Positions 48,965-58,902 of a stretch of DNA of 64,000 bases are shown piece after piece. Each line of letters begins with the position of its first letter. Position 1 is the first letter of the stretch. The notes under the pieces are model-generated. The model made no database searches and was not told the origin of the DNA. It saw only the letters and a list, made by a program, of their open reading frames with translations. This DNA comes from Jaltomata sinuosa. Taxonomy: Eukaryota > Streptophyta > Magnoliopsida > Solanales > Solanaceae. The stretch is from positions 124,001 to 188,000 of the forward strand of contig QJPP01001411.1 of assembly GCA_003996215.1 (NCBI GenBank), in the 5' to 3' direction. Both the position numbers and the translations under genes were made by a program.

Positions 48965-51290
48965 TAATGGTTTTATAGCTCTAGGTTCATCATTGTCATC
49001 GGTACGAGAGAAATCACCTAGTAAAGTCTCACAAATTGGTGCGATGAGGTCTGTGTCCTATCTGTGAGAGGCTATAGGGAATTCTTAGAAAAATTCTATC
49101 TTTTTGATTCCTTATCATGCATTTTTTACTCTATCAACTTCTAAAACTTCATTTGTGCTATTTCTTCCCAGATGGTTAAAACGATTATGATGGTGGGTGA
49201 GTATGAGGCTCTCGCGCTTATTCCTATTACACTTTCACAAGTGCTAGAGCTAAAGATTAAGGGTATACCGCTTCAACCAAAAGGTGTGGGGACAAGCCAG
49301 CCTCCAACAAGATTTGAGGCTACGTCTGTTTTGTAGGGCGCCATGGTTAGAATTCTGAGTCTCCTAGAGGGTGTGTCACACGCAGGGGAAATTCTTGGTA
49401 TTTCCAGTGGTTCTCCGATCAAGAGTGAGTTTGCAAATCTTTATCAGAGTTTTATATTTATTTTAGGGTATGACGTTAGGTTTCACGATTTGACTAAGTG
49501 CATTTCCATGACTATGCCTATAGAGTATGAGAGAGTGCAAATATTTGTCAGAGGGTTGATTTCACCACTCTTTTCGGTGATCAACAACTTAAAGATGATT
49601 AGGACTACTTTTCTACAGGTGGTTGACCATGTATTGACTGTGGAAGGATCATGTCATGAGGAATATGGAGGCAGTGATAAGAGGCATTACCATTGGGGAA
49701 ATTTCATTGGATCTCAGTCTCGAGGTAAGGTATTGTATGGTAGAGGTCAGCATTACTACTCTTAGTCCAGTAGGACGGTCTAAGCGGCATCACAGGGTTC
49801 AGATGGCGATAAGTCAAACCAAGTTGGGAAGATCAATCGAGGTTCAAGTTAGACTTCTTAAGGTTTGCATTAAGGGTATTTGGGTCATGGTGGATAGTTT
49901 GGTTTAGTAGGATCTTTTCGCAGGACTATAATTGGTAGAGGTTGCTTCAAGTGCAGTAAGTTTGGGAACATTTCTAGGGATTACCCTATGATCATGCTTT
50001 TTTGGCGATAGAGTTCGCAGGCTTTAGCTCTTAGGGTTCCAGTGCCACTGGCCAGAGGCGGTGTGCAGGGTAGTACAGGTGGTCCCCAGTTGATAGAGGT
50101 GGCTTTCAACTAGGTAGTTCAGGTGGTTGTTCTGGGTTGGCAAGTAGTTTGTATTAGGGTAGAGCATCTCGGTGTTGTTATAATTATAGGGTGGTTGGTT
50201 ACTATTTTAGGGAGTGTCCCCAACATGGGATGATTGACCCTTCAGCATTGACTACTCAACTAGGCTGGAATGGTGGTCATGAGGGTACTCAATCTAGAGG
50301 TGGATGCGGACAGTTGTATGCCTTTCTTGGTAGGCCAAAGATGGAGGCTCTAGATGTCATCACCAAAGGTATGATCACCGTTAACATCAGCTAGATTTTT
50401 ATTACTTGATATAGGGTATGTGTATTCTTGTGTGTATCTTCTTACATTGCTTCTAATTTGGGTGTACTATGTGAGTCTTGTTGCTTCTTATGTGTGTAGC
50501 TATCCCATGGAAAATTCTTTGAGTAGTGGATCGAGTGTATTAATCTTGGAAAGTGACTATCTTGGGGTATGGTAGGCTTTGTTATCCCAATTGGTGGTTT
50601 TTGTCATAGTTTTAGGCTTGGTATTGTTATCTTATTGTCTAATGGTCTGGGGTGGTTTTGCTATGATTGTTATCTTTCTTATGCATGGAATCTCTCAGTC
50701 AGTGTGGAACGGTGATGAAAGCTATGTTTTGAGAGGAGTTGTATCATTTCTAAGGGTGTTATGGTTTGTAGGTCAGTGGGTAGTTGGATTATCTTGGCTA
50801 TGTTCATGGTACAAGTGTTGACATTCTTCACTTGGGTTAATTTCTATGGTTAGCGAGTATTCAGGGTGTGGTGATGTTTTTTAAAGTTTTATTTGGGGTA
50901 AGGTAACCACCAGTAGAGGGTCAGGGCGGTGGACATTCCAAAGACTACCTTTCGGACTCGTTATGTCCACTATGTGTTCCTAGATATTTACTTTGGTTTG
51001 ATAAATGCCCAATAATGTTTGCAGATTTGATGAGCCATATATTAAGAGCCTATTTGGTTTTGGTAGCTATAGTGATCATCTATGACTTCTGAGTTACCTT
51101 GAGGAATAGGGAGGAACGTAAGTAGCATTGAGAGTCATGCTTCAGACTTTATGGGTTAGCAGGATACTTCAGATGGTTTGTAAAGAGTTTCCTTTGGTTG
51201 CAGCACCATTGACTAGATTTATTCATAAGATTATTCCCTTCTTGTGGTTCCACGAATGTGAGGTGAGTTTTCTAAAGCTCAATGATGCCC
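48965..51290 (+). pseudogene. Decayed gag to RT of family E, copy 3 (least deleted gag)
   Basis: The gag frame at 49343-49765 is the longest of the three copies. It reads VRILSLLEGVSHAGEIL before YDVRFHDLTKC and ERVQIFVRGL, and so keeps about 90 bp missing from copies 1 and 2. The zinc knuckle region (about 50170-50220) is damaged. The RT connection relic is at 51128-51290 and ends in FLWFHECEVSFLKLNDA, the start of RNase H, after which the sequence changes to the minus-strand ORF fragment. Confidence 0.75.
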
Positions 51291-51831
51291 TTATTAGACA
51301 AACGCCTCTCAGATCGGGTTGCACCCTCAATATACTTTCTCCTCATGACCTGAACTCACCATCTCCTATTGTCCCGAGCCTCAGGTCTTTGAACTCTATC
51401 TCCCTTAGCTCATCTCTGGGTTCTAGATTCTGGAGTGGATGAACTAGTGGAACTCTTCTCACTTGTGTCTGATTTAGCATCAGACTCTGTTCCTAACCTA
51501 GTTCCAAGCCCAGTGTTACTCTCATCATTGCTATTTCCTCCATCCAATGACACCACTCTCTCTCAGTCTGGGGAGAAGTGGTCGCTGCCAGTGGTGGAAC
51601 TGTGAGGGCCAGCTATAGTGCTGCCTTCTTAGTCACTTGTGTCTATGCCCCTCGCCTCGTAGTCTGAGGCTCTACATTTGGGTCTTGATGGATCTCATAT
51701 ACCTCTTAGGACCCACTCCATTCAGCTTTGGGGGATTCATCGGTGAGTATAGACTTGAATTACAGAGCCCCCTCTCTAATTTCTTTTGCAGTGCATGCTT
51801 TACCCTTCTTCAGAGTCTTTTTAGGCGGCAT
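51291..51831 (-). pseudogene. Start of an unclassified retroelement ORF, minus strand
   Basis: On the minus strand an ATG at 51829-51831 begins MPPKKTLKKGKACTAKEI and reaches a stop at about 51760. Beyond the stop the frame continues with Thr/Ser/Glu-rich sequence, further stops, and ends near RSERRLSNKGIIEL around 51290. A basic start and an acidic Ser-rich middle are typical of the N-terminal ORF of several Solanaceae Tat/Athila-like elements, but no domain can be named. Its 3' end has been fused to the RT relic of family E; this fusion is part of the triplicated segment. Confidence 0.45.
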
Positions 51832-52754
51832 GGTACCTGCCAGGGAGAATATCAATACAACAGAAGCAAGAAAAGAAAAACAAACTTTTTGAAATTTTTC
51901 AAAATTGAGAATCCACAAGCAGGATCCATAGCCAGTGGATTGGACCACGGCTAATGGGAACCCCTCGTGGATCTCATGCACAGAATATCAGATTGTAGGT
52001 CTGATTTCAATGAAGAACTTCTAGGACTCGTGGTTTGATTCTCTTGAAAATCAGACCAAATTGCTAAGCCTCTGACATGATTCCAATGAGTGCTATCCAT
52101 GATCCGTGGAATGAACCAAGGTCCGTGGACTGCTCTCGTGGTCATTGTTTCAACATGCACCAATTTATATTCAATAATTTTTCATGATTTTTCTTAGATT
52201 CCACCATCAATACTCATCTACTAAATAAGTACAAGTATTTGCTCATTAAGACCATCATCCCAAGGGTTTTAACATCAATTTTATATAAAAAAAAACCTAG
52301 GTCCGGTTCTTTATTCAAAAAATCGAAACACAATAAGATCTTCAAGCATACCATAAGTTTATTTTGGGTTTTAAATGAGCAAATACTTGCAATTAAGTGA
52401 TCACCCACTTGACTCGTGACTTTCTTTGCTTGGGAATGTTGATTTAGGCACTTTTTGGTGAAGAACACGATGGGTTTGAGTTTGTAGGGTTATTTCGGGA
52501 GTAAAATAGTCAAGAACTTGGTTGATTAGGAGATGAAGTTGAGGATTTTGTGTTTGAATGGGAGTAAGAGAAGCGTAGGGGCTAGTTTTAATATGAAAAA
52601 TGGGGGGAAATTTGATTTGGAAGGGATTTTTACAAAAGGGGGTCACGGGTCATGGCATGATCTAATCGGGTTGACAGAATTATAAAAGAGAACTTACATG
52701 AGTTCCACGAGTACAGTTTACGAGTCATGGATTGAACCATGGCTCGTTGAACAG
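51832..52754 (-). other. Probable 5' leader of the same minus-strand element
   Basis: Non-coding DNA upstream (minus sense) of the MPPKK ORF. Variants of CCACGAG/CTCGTGG and CATGGTTCAATCCATG recur, and several CT-rich and poly-T stretches occur. It ends at the LTR start of F' at 52755. No LTR of its own is seen. Confidence 0.4.
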
Positions 52755-53442
52755 TCTAATGACCCTCCAGGTCATTTCTCTATTTCCATGCATTTTCTGC
52801 ATTTTATGTTTTTCTGCAGCAGCTATAAAACATTTATGACTTGCCAAGACTGACTGTTCGGTGCCTGAGCCATTTGTTTGGTTGTTATGACCATTTCCCT
52901 ATTTTAGAACTCTAACTTGGGAAATCCTTGACTTTGGTCAACTTTCCTTGTAAACACCCTCGGAAATGAATTCCAATAGTTCTATTAGCTCCAGAGCATG
53001 GACTTTGGTCTAGTTTGATCTTTGGTCAAGGTCTGGGAGCTTTTCAGCTTGGAATTTTTTCTCGTTTTGTGTTTTCAGGCCAGTTGGGCATGAAGAGTTT
53101 ACATTGGTAAACATTCGGAGAAAACATCCTCGAATGAAAATTCCACCAGCGCTGTTAGCTTAGGAATGTTGAGTTTAAGCTATAGGGACCATTGGTTTGG
53201 GTCTCGAGGCTTTAAGACTTGATTTCGGCCCTTAGGTTCAATTTTGGAATAGTTGACCTAAAGGTTGATTTTGGGCATGGGGACCACTTTTCGTTAAATC
53301 TACCTCTGATAGGATTTTCATCAATTTCGTTGAATCTGAAATGCCATTTGTGTTTGCGGGATCCCGGATGCATTCCCGGAGGACCCAATGCTTAGAAATC
53401 TGCTTTTGGCATGTTGATGTTGCTATTGGGATGCACGTACAG
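52755..53442 (+). repeat. LTR F' (E-related), left part
   Basis: It starts TCTAATGACCCTCCAGG, a diverged form of the E LTR start, and follows E through the CATGCATTTTC and GACTTTGGTCAA words. It contains a duplicated block (about 52928-53045 and 53100-53215) that E has once. It is interrupted at 53442 by element G and continues at 58903. Confidence 0.75.
53438..53442. repeat. Left target-site duplication of element G (TACAG)
   Basis: Matches TGCAG at 58898-58902 in four of five bases; one copy has mutated. Confidence 0.75.
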
Positions 53443-54009
53443 TGATACTAGCATGGATAGCATGGTTGACACGAGCATGGATGGTATAGATGACACGTAC
53501 GATGTTCATGCAAAGGAAAGCATACAATGTGTGGGTGGTCCATTAAAGTGAGGTGGAAGGAGGAAGTCAAGAATTCCCAAAAGAAGGCAACCAAACAAGG
53601 CCCTTACTTCATTAAGGGCAAAACTGTAATAGCTAGTGTCTTCTTATTCCCTAGTATAAGTAGTAGCTTTTCTTCATTTGGAAGACTAGTTTTTGCATAT
53701 TGAAGATTGATACTCTAAACTTGTAGTTGATAGTGTAAGGCTTAGTGTAATTCCCTTAAGGAATTAGTGAGTGATTAGGGTGACTCTCTTGATTGTTAGT
53801 TTAACTTCTTTACTTAATTAATCGAAGGTCTCCCACTTGTGGATTTCATTTAGTTTTCCTTGATTAGTTGAGTTGAATTAGTTTCTAGTTGTTGGAATCA
53901 ATTGGGAGGTGAGGGTTTTAGCCCCTTGTTGCCCATAATTTCAATTCCTAATTATTAATTCTCATATCTTTTCCTTCTTTCCTTCTTGTTTGTTGTATTT
54001 CCATTATCA
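53443..54009 (+). repeat. 5' LTR of element G
   Basis: 567 bp, TGATACTAGC...TTATCA, followed two bases later by the primer site. The first 40 bases have short repeats of AGCATGGAT and GACACG. Confidence 0.95.
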
Positions 54010-54011
54010 TT

Positions 54012-54023
54012 TGGTATCAGAGC
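54012..54023 (+). promoter_or_regulatory. Primer binding site of element G (tRNA-iMet)
   Basis: TGGTATCAGAGC, two bases after the LTR end. Confidence 0.95.
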
Positions 54024-55140
54024 TCGATTTAGGTTTGTTTCTACAAATCTAAGTCTTGGGAATTTGATATCTTCAAAATCCAAAAAAAAAAATCCGAATT
54101 TTTTTGTTTTGATTTGTTGTTTTTGACACTAGATCTTCATTCCCTAGTGTTTTTTGAGTTTCGATTTCAAATTTTGTGCGATTTGGAGTTGTAGAAGTGA
54201 AGTTGCCATTAAAGGGTTTTGAGCTTTTGAAGCTTTACAAACTTTGAAAGTGGGTCTATTGATTGAGGAGGAATTGGAGCTTAAAAACCATTGGGGTTTG
54301 TTCCTTACGTTAAGGGGAAGCTAATCCTAAAATTTGAGCCAATTCCGAGCTCATTTGAAGGTGTTGGTGTTTAGTGTGTGTTCTAGGTGTTTTTGATATT
54401 CATCAAGAACATCTTGAAGAAGAAGAAGCCAAAAGGTACATTTGATCCAACTTTTTCCAAGTCAAAGTGGTCAAAAATGTTTGTTGGGTCCACAAGTGGA
54501 ATTTAAAAAAAAAAAATCCACGTGGACCTGCCACGTCAGCAGCCACGTCAGCGCGTGTTGCCCAATTTCAGAGAGCAAAAATCTGCAGGTTCTATACTTA
54601 GTTTTTTTTAGGGGTCTCAAATTTTGGAACCCCAAAATTTTTCTAAGTGTTGGAACTTTTAAGACTCCAAAATTTTTCTAAGTGTTGGAACCTTAAACTT
54701 CTTCTTCTACACTCATTTTTCTTCGATTTCTCAACTATTTAACATCTAATTAACATTTTTAATTACTTGTTAACTAGTTTTAAAATATCAAATCATCTCT
54801 TTGATTCTCCAAATTAAGCAACAACAAGTAGTTTCTCCTACTTTTGTTACTTAATTCTTGAGTCCAAATTCTTTCGTGTTTCTTCCTCCTTCTTTTCTTG
54901 TTTTGTTTCGTTGATTAATTTCTTGATTCAAGTCCGTTTAGAGTATTTCAAGTCGTCCTTCTTTCAAGAGTCACAAGAATCTACTCCTCCACAAAGGATA
55001 GGTGACCTTGAGTTGATTTAGTGGAGCTAGTTCACTACCAATTTTGAGACGACGCCATAGAAGATGAGTTGAGAGTTTACATACGAGTGATGTGAGGCTT
55101 TTTTTCTACTATTATTGTTTGTTGAGTTTTTATAGGTACA
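54024..55140 (+). other. Long leader of element G
   Basis: About 1.1 kb of T-rich, apparently non-coding DNA lies between primer site and first ATG. A 16-bp duplication (AAAATTTTTCTAAGTG then TTGGAAC) occurs around 54634-54690. No capsid-like gag coding was recognised. Confidence 0.6.
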
Positions 55141-58100
55141 ATGTCTAATCATTTTCCTTATAACCATGGAGAAAGGAGCTTGGTGAACAACATGGGGACG
55201 AATTTCAATGTGTCAAGGAGGGTGACCAATATGAATGAAAGGGTGGTTGAAACAAATGGGAGGTTTGGAGGTATAGAGGAAAGGGTAAAAAGGATGGATA
55301 GTATGAATGAAAGGAGGGTCCTTATGACAAGTCAAAGTGAACAAACAAGAAGGACCTCGGGTCAAGAATTCAACCTATACTACCCCCAACCAAATTGGAA
55401 CCAAACCTACCCTCAAACTACATTCCGAATGAACCCAAGCTATGATAGGCAAGTCACCCCACATCCAAATACACAACTATATCATCCACCACAAAGGAGT
55501 CCTTTTGTGGAAAACCAAGATAGAAGCCAAGCACCTCCACAAAATATATCACATGCATCCTTGCATGTACCTTATGTTCCAACCCAACAACACTACCCAC
55601 AAGTACCCTACCAAGATATCTATTATCAAAACCCTCTTTATGATGAAATATGTGAAGAGGTTAGCCCGAATGAATGGTGGGAAAGACCCAAAGGCTTTGG
55701 TATGAACCAAGGCATCATGAGATGTCAAGGAAAATGGGATAGTGGAGATAGGTATAGGAATTAAGGAGGAAGGTGTGAAGATCGAAGTGATCGATATGGT
55801 GGTCAAGGTGTTCCAAATCATGGGATGGATGACAACATGGCGAGTCTTCCAATGTTCCAAGATGGTAGTCAAGCTATTCAAGCTAACTACAGCACAAAAG
55901 GGGAAGACCAAGCCTATGGAGGTAATCATGATATACCTCAATCTTCTTCTCCTTCTATCATTTGATGTTATAAGTGTCAAGGTGAAGGACATATTACTAG
56001 AAATTGTCCACAAAAGAGGTCAAATGTTATCTTGTGTGATGAACCTTGTGCTAAAAATGTGATAGAGTATGAGGTTGGGAATGGTTGTGATGAACCTAAG
56101 GTTAGGCATGATGAAGCAACCTCAAATGTTGTTGATGAGAAATTGGAGAAGGATTTGAACTCTTCTTGTGATCTAAAGAGAATCATGGGGGATCTTTCTA
56201 AAGAGGAACTTGATCAAAGTGTGAACCTATTTCATGCAAGGTTTAAGATGATGGATTGGGTATGTTCCTTGGTCATTGATGGTAGGAGTAGTACTAATGT
56301 GGTGAGTTGCACTATGGTTGATAGAATGAAGCTTCCTACACAAAGACACCCCAAGCCATACACACTTCGATGTCTCATTGAGAATTATGAAGTAGAGGTA
56401 ACCAAACAAGTGGTCATGAATTTTAGGATTGGCAAGTATCGAGATGAGGTGTTATGTTATGTTTTGCCCATTCAGTCTTGTCATATGTTGTTTGGTAGAC
56501 CTTGGCTAGCCGGTAGGGATGTTCGATATCAAGTGGAGTCCAATAAATACTCATTTGTATTTGGAGGACGAAGGCACATTCTTGTACCTTTAACACCCTA
56601 TCAAGTGAGTGAGGACTATAAGATAATGAGGGAGTTTCAGAAAGTACTTAAGAGAGAGGAACTTGAAAAGGAGAAGAAAGAATTGGCTCAAGAAGGAAAG
56701 TTGTATGAGATTGATGAGCCAAGAAGTGACTTAAAAGAGGTGCACAAGGAGCACTTAATTTTGGGACTTGCCAATACCAATCCCCTGTTACCTACTAACC
56801 ATAGTGCTAGCATTTTGCCTAGTACCATCCCTTCTCTTTTGCAGGTTCATGGACAAATATTTCTAAAGGAGGATCCGAACAAAGTCCCTCATGAACAAAG
56901 GGTTGAAGGCCTAATAATAGAGATACCTAGAAAGTCAACTCTTAAGAAGAAACACAAAGACCAAGTCTATGGGTCCAAAATGATGCATTGGAGGGAAAGC
57001 TTTGGGAAACCAAGTGTGGTGCACAAGAATGCAGACTCAAAAGCCCGTATTCAAGGTATGTACCCTTCCTCTCTTATTCCAAGCAATCCTTGGAGTCATG
57101 ATGACACTTTTCGTATGGTAGGTAGGTTTTGGAAATTGTATGACCTCATACCCTACCATGAGAGTGATGATATAGCTCCAATGTATTCATGGTTGGTTTT
57201 GGATATGCTTAAGTTATGTGTGTTTCATGTTTTGAATGCCAACCATAGTTATTATTTGGGAAAGAATCCATGGTGCATTCATGATGCCCGATTTATGTAT
57301 TCTACTCCTTTTCACACTTATGTGGTTAGACAAGTTGAGGTGTTAGGATGGATTCTTAAAAGCATGACTCCATTTGTTTATCCATTCTTTGTGGGAGTTT
57401 GTTTGAGGAATAATAATGAAGTGTACTTGAAATGCTTAATCTCGTTCTCTTATGTTCCAAATTGTGAATGCCATCTTGTTAACATTCTTTTCTTAAAGTG
57501 TGTATTTTCAATTGAGAACCCTCGAGTGGATGCTAAGTTGCTTATTTATTTTTGGGAGAGTCCATGGATATTGAAAGCTCCTTGTCACCTTCATAGGGTT
57601 GGACAAGTTGAAGTTTCAAATGGAACTTTTGGAAGCATGTTTGGTTCTATGATAGGAGGGACCCCAACTCCTTGGGAGTATTATTTGGCATGGAGTGATT
57701 TGACTCCTAATAAATCCCTCGACTATTCTAGTAGCATGGCTTTGTTGGTGCCCTTTCTTCCTTTGGAAAGTTGTCTTATAGAGAGGATTGTTTTGTGCTT
57801 AAAATGTCTCTTCTTATCTATCAGTGTCCTTATCTTTTGGCATGCCCTAGATGAGAATAGTGAGTTTAACACCTTTCTCTACTACCTTTTTGCTTATGAT
57901 GATACCCGTAGTGGTGTGAGATTTATTTTGTATGGAGGTAAAGATATGTGGGTCTTTTACTTTTTTGACCCGAATGAACCCTTATGGGTGATTGCACCAC
58001 TTTTGGTGTGGCTTACTTGTGAGATAATGAAACAATTGTGTCTTATGGCTCCAAAGTTAGATATGATACTTGATGCCACAAAGACCTTTGTGTTTGCCTT

Positions 58101-58293
58101 GTCTCTTAATGTTTATCATAACCAAAACCTTTGCACCTTGTATGATGAGTTGCTTTTATTGGAAGAAAAGGATATTTGGTTATATCTCAAATTTGTGCCT
58201 CCTTGGCATGGTGATATTGTTGCTAACCCTTGTACTAACCCTCATGCTTTGAGGATGTTTTGGTTGTTGTCCTCTTATGTGTCTTTAAGGTTT

Positions 58294-58311
58294 GGATTCG
58301 AGGACGAATCC
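58294..58311 (+). repeat. Inverted repeat GGATTCG-AGGA-CGAATCC before the PPT of element G
   Basis: Perfect 7-bp arms with an AGGA loop, five bases before the purine run. It is the same position and loop as in element B but with a different outer pair. Confidence 0.85.
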
Positions 58312-58316
58312 TTTTC

Positions 58317-58329
58317 AAGAAGGGGAGAA
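58317..58329 (+). promoter_or_regulatory. Polypurine tract of element G
   Basis: AAGAAGGGGAGAA directly precedes the 3' LTR. Confidence 0.93.
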
Positions 58330-58897
58330 TGATACTAGCATGGATAGCATGGTTGACACGAGCATGGATGGTATAGATGACACGTATGATGTTCATGAAA
58401 AGGAAAGCATACAATGTGAGGGTGGTTCATTAAAGTGAGGTGGAAGGAGGAATTCAAGAATTCCCAAAAGAAGGCAACCAAACAAGGCCCTTACTTCATT
58501 AAGGGCAAAACTGTAATAGCTAGTGTCTTCTTATTCCCTAGTATAAGTAGTAGCTTTTCTTCATTTTGGAAGACTAGTTTTTGCATATTGAAGATTGATA
58601 CTCTAAACTTGTAGTTGCTAGTGTAAGGCTTAGTGTAATTCCCTTAAGGAATTAGTGAGTGATTAGGGTGACTCTCTTGATTGTTAGTTTAACTTCTTTA
58701 CTTAATTAATCGAAGGTCTCCCACTTGTGGATTTCATTTAGGTTTCCTTGATTATTTGAGTTGAATTAGTTTCTAGTTGTTAGAATCAATTGGGAGGTGA
58801 GGGTTTTAGCCCCTTGTTGCCCATAATTTCAATTCCTAATTATTAATTCTCATATCTTTTTCTTCTTTCCTTCTTGTTTGTTGTATTTCCGTTATCA
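58330..58897 (+). repeat. 3' LTR of element G
   Basis: 568 bp, a close copy of 53443-54009. It is followed by TGCAG, the second target duplication. Confidence 0.95.
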
Positions 58898-58902
58898 TGC
58901 AG
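58898..58902. repeat. Right target-site duplication of element G (TGCAG)
   Basis: Differs from TACAG (53438-53442) by one transition. Confidence 0.75.

Larger units (their letters stand above)
42476..51476. repeat. Tandem segment copy 3, carrying solo LTR D
   Basis: Third direct copy, about 6.4 kb once D and its target duplication are removed. It contains the Athila LTR piece (42479-43101), E LTR (43102-48964, interrupted by D), gag/RT relics (48965 to about 51290) and the ORF fragment, which here continues into its original neighbour. The junction between copies 2 and 3 (around 42470-42485) has lost about a dozen bases relative to the junction at 38136-38141. Confidence 0.88.
55141..58332 (+). 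pseudogene. Single frame of element G: zinc knuckle, protease, then unrecognised domain; two stops
   Basis: One frame of 1,063 codons is broken only by TAA (55762-55764) and TGA (55963-55965). Residues 1-207 (MSNHFPYNHG...) are Asn/Gln/Pro/Tyr-rich with no recognisable capsid domain. Directly after the TGA comes a zinc knuckle CYKCQGEGHITRNC (from 55966). A protease-like region follows at about 56245-56640, with CSLVIDGRSSTNV where D-S/T-G is expected (here DGRS), then VTKQVVMNFRIGKY and MLFGRPWLAGRDV, the pattern of Ty3/gypsy proteases. A charged Lys/Glu stretch (about 56610-56750) leads into a region from about 56980 to 58300, rich in Trp, Phe, Leu and Cys, with no similarity to RT, RNase H or integrase that I can see. 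The frame ends inside the PPT. Function of the last part is unknown. Confidence 0.85.
53443..58897 (+). mobile_element. Element G: non-autonomous LTR retrotransposon without RT or integrase
   Basis: A complete 5.45-kb element: LTRs of 567 and 568 bp (TGATACTAGCATGG...TTATCA), a tRNA-iMet primer site, a long leader, one reading frame at 55141-58332, a polypurine tract, and a target duplication with one mismatch. By eye the LTRs differ at about 11 bases plus one indel (about 2%). The coding frame has a zinc knuckle and an aspartic protease of Ty3/gypsy type. It shows no RT, RNase H or integrase, so the element must have relied on another element for mobility. Confidence 0.93.

Noticed and set aside
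55549..56013. 154-codon minus-strand frame opposite G's coding frame
   Set aside because: It is antisense to the knuckle and linker coding region, whose long frame is better supported. No domain is seen.
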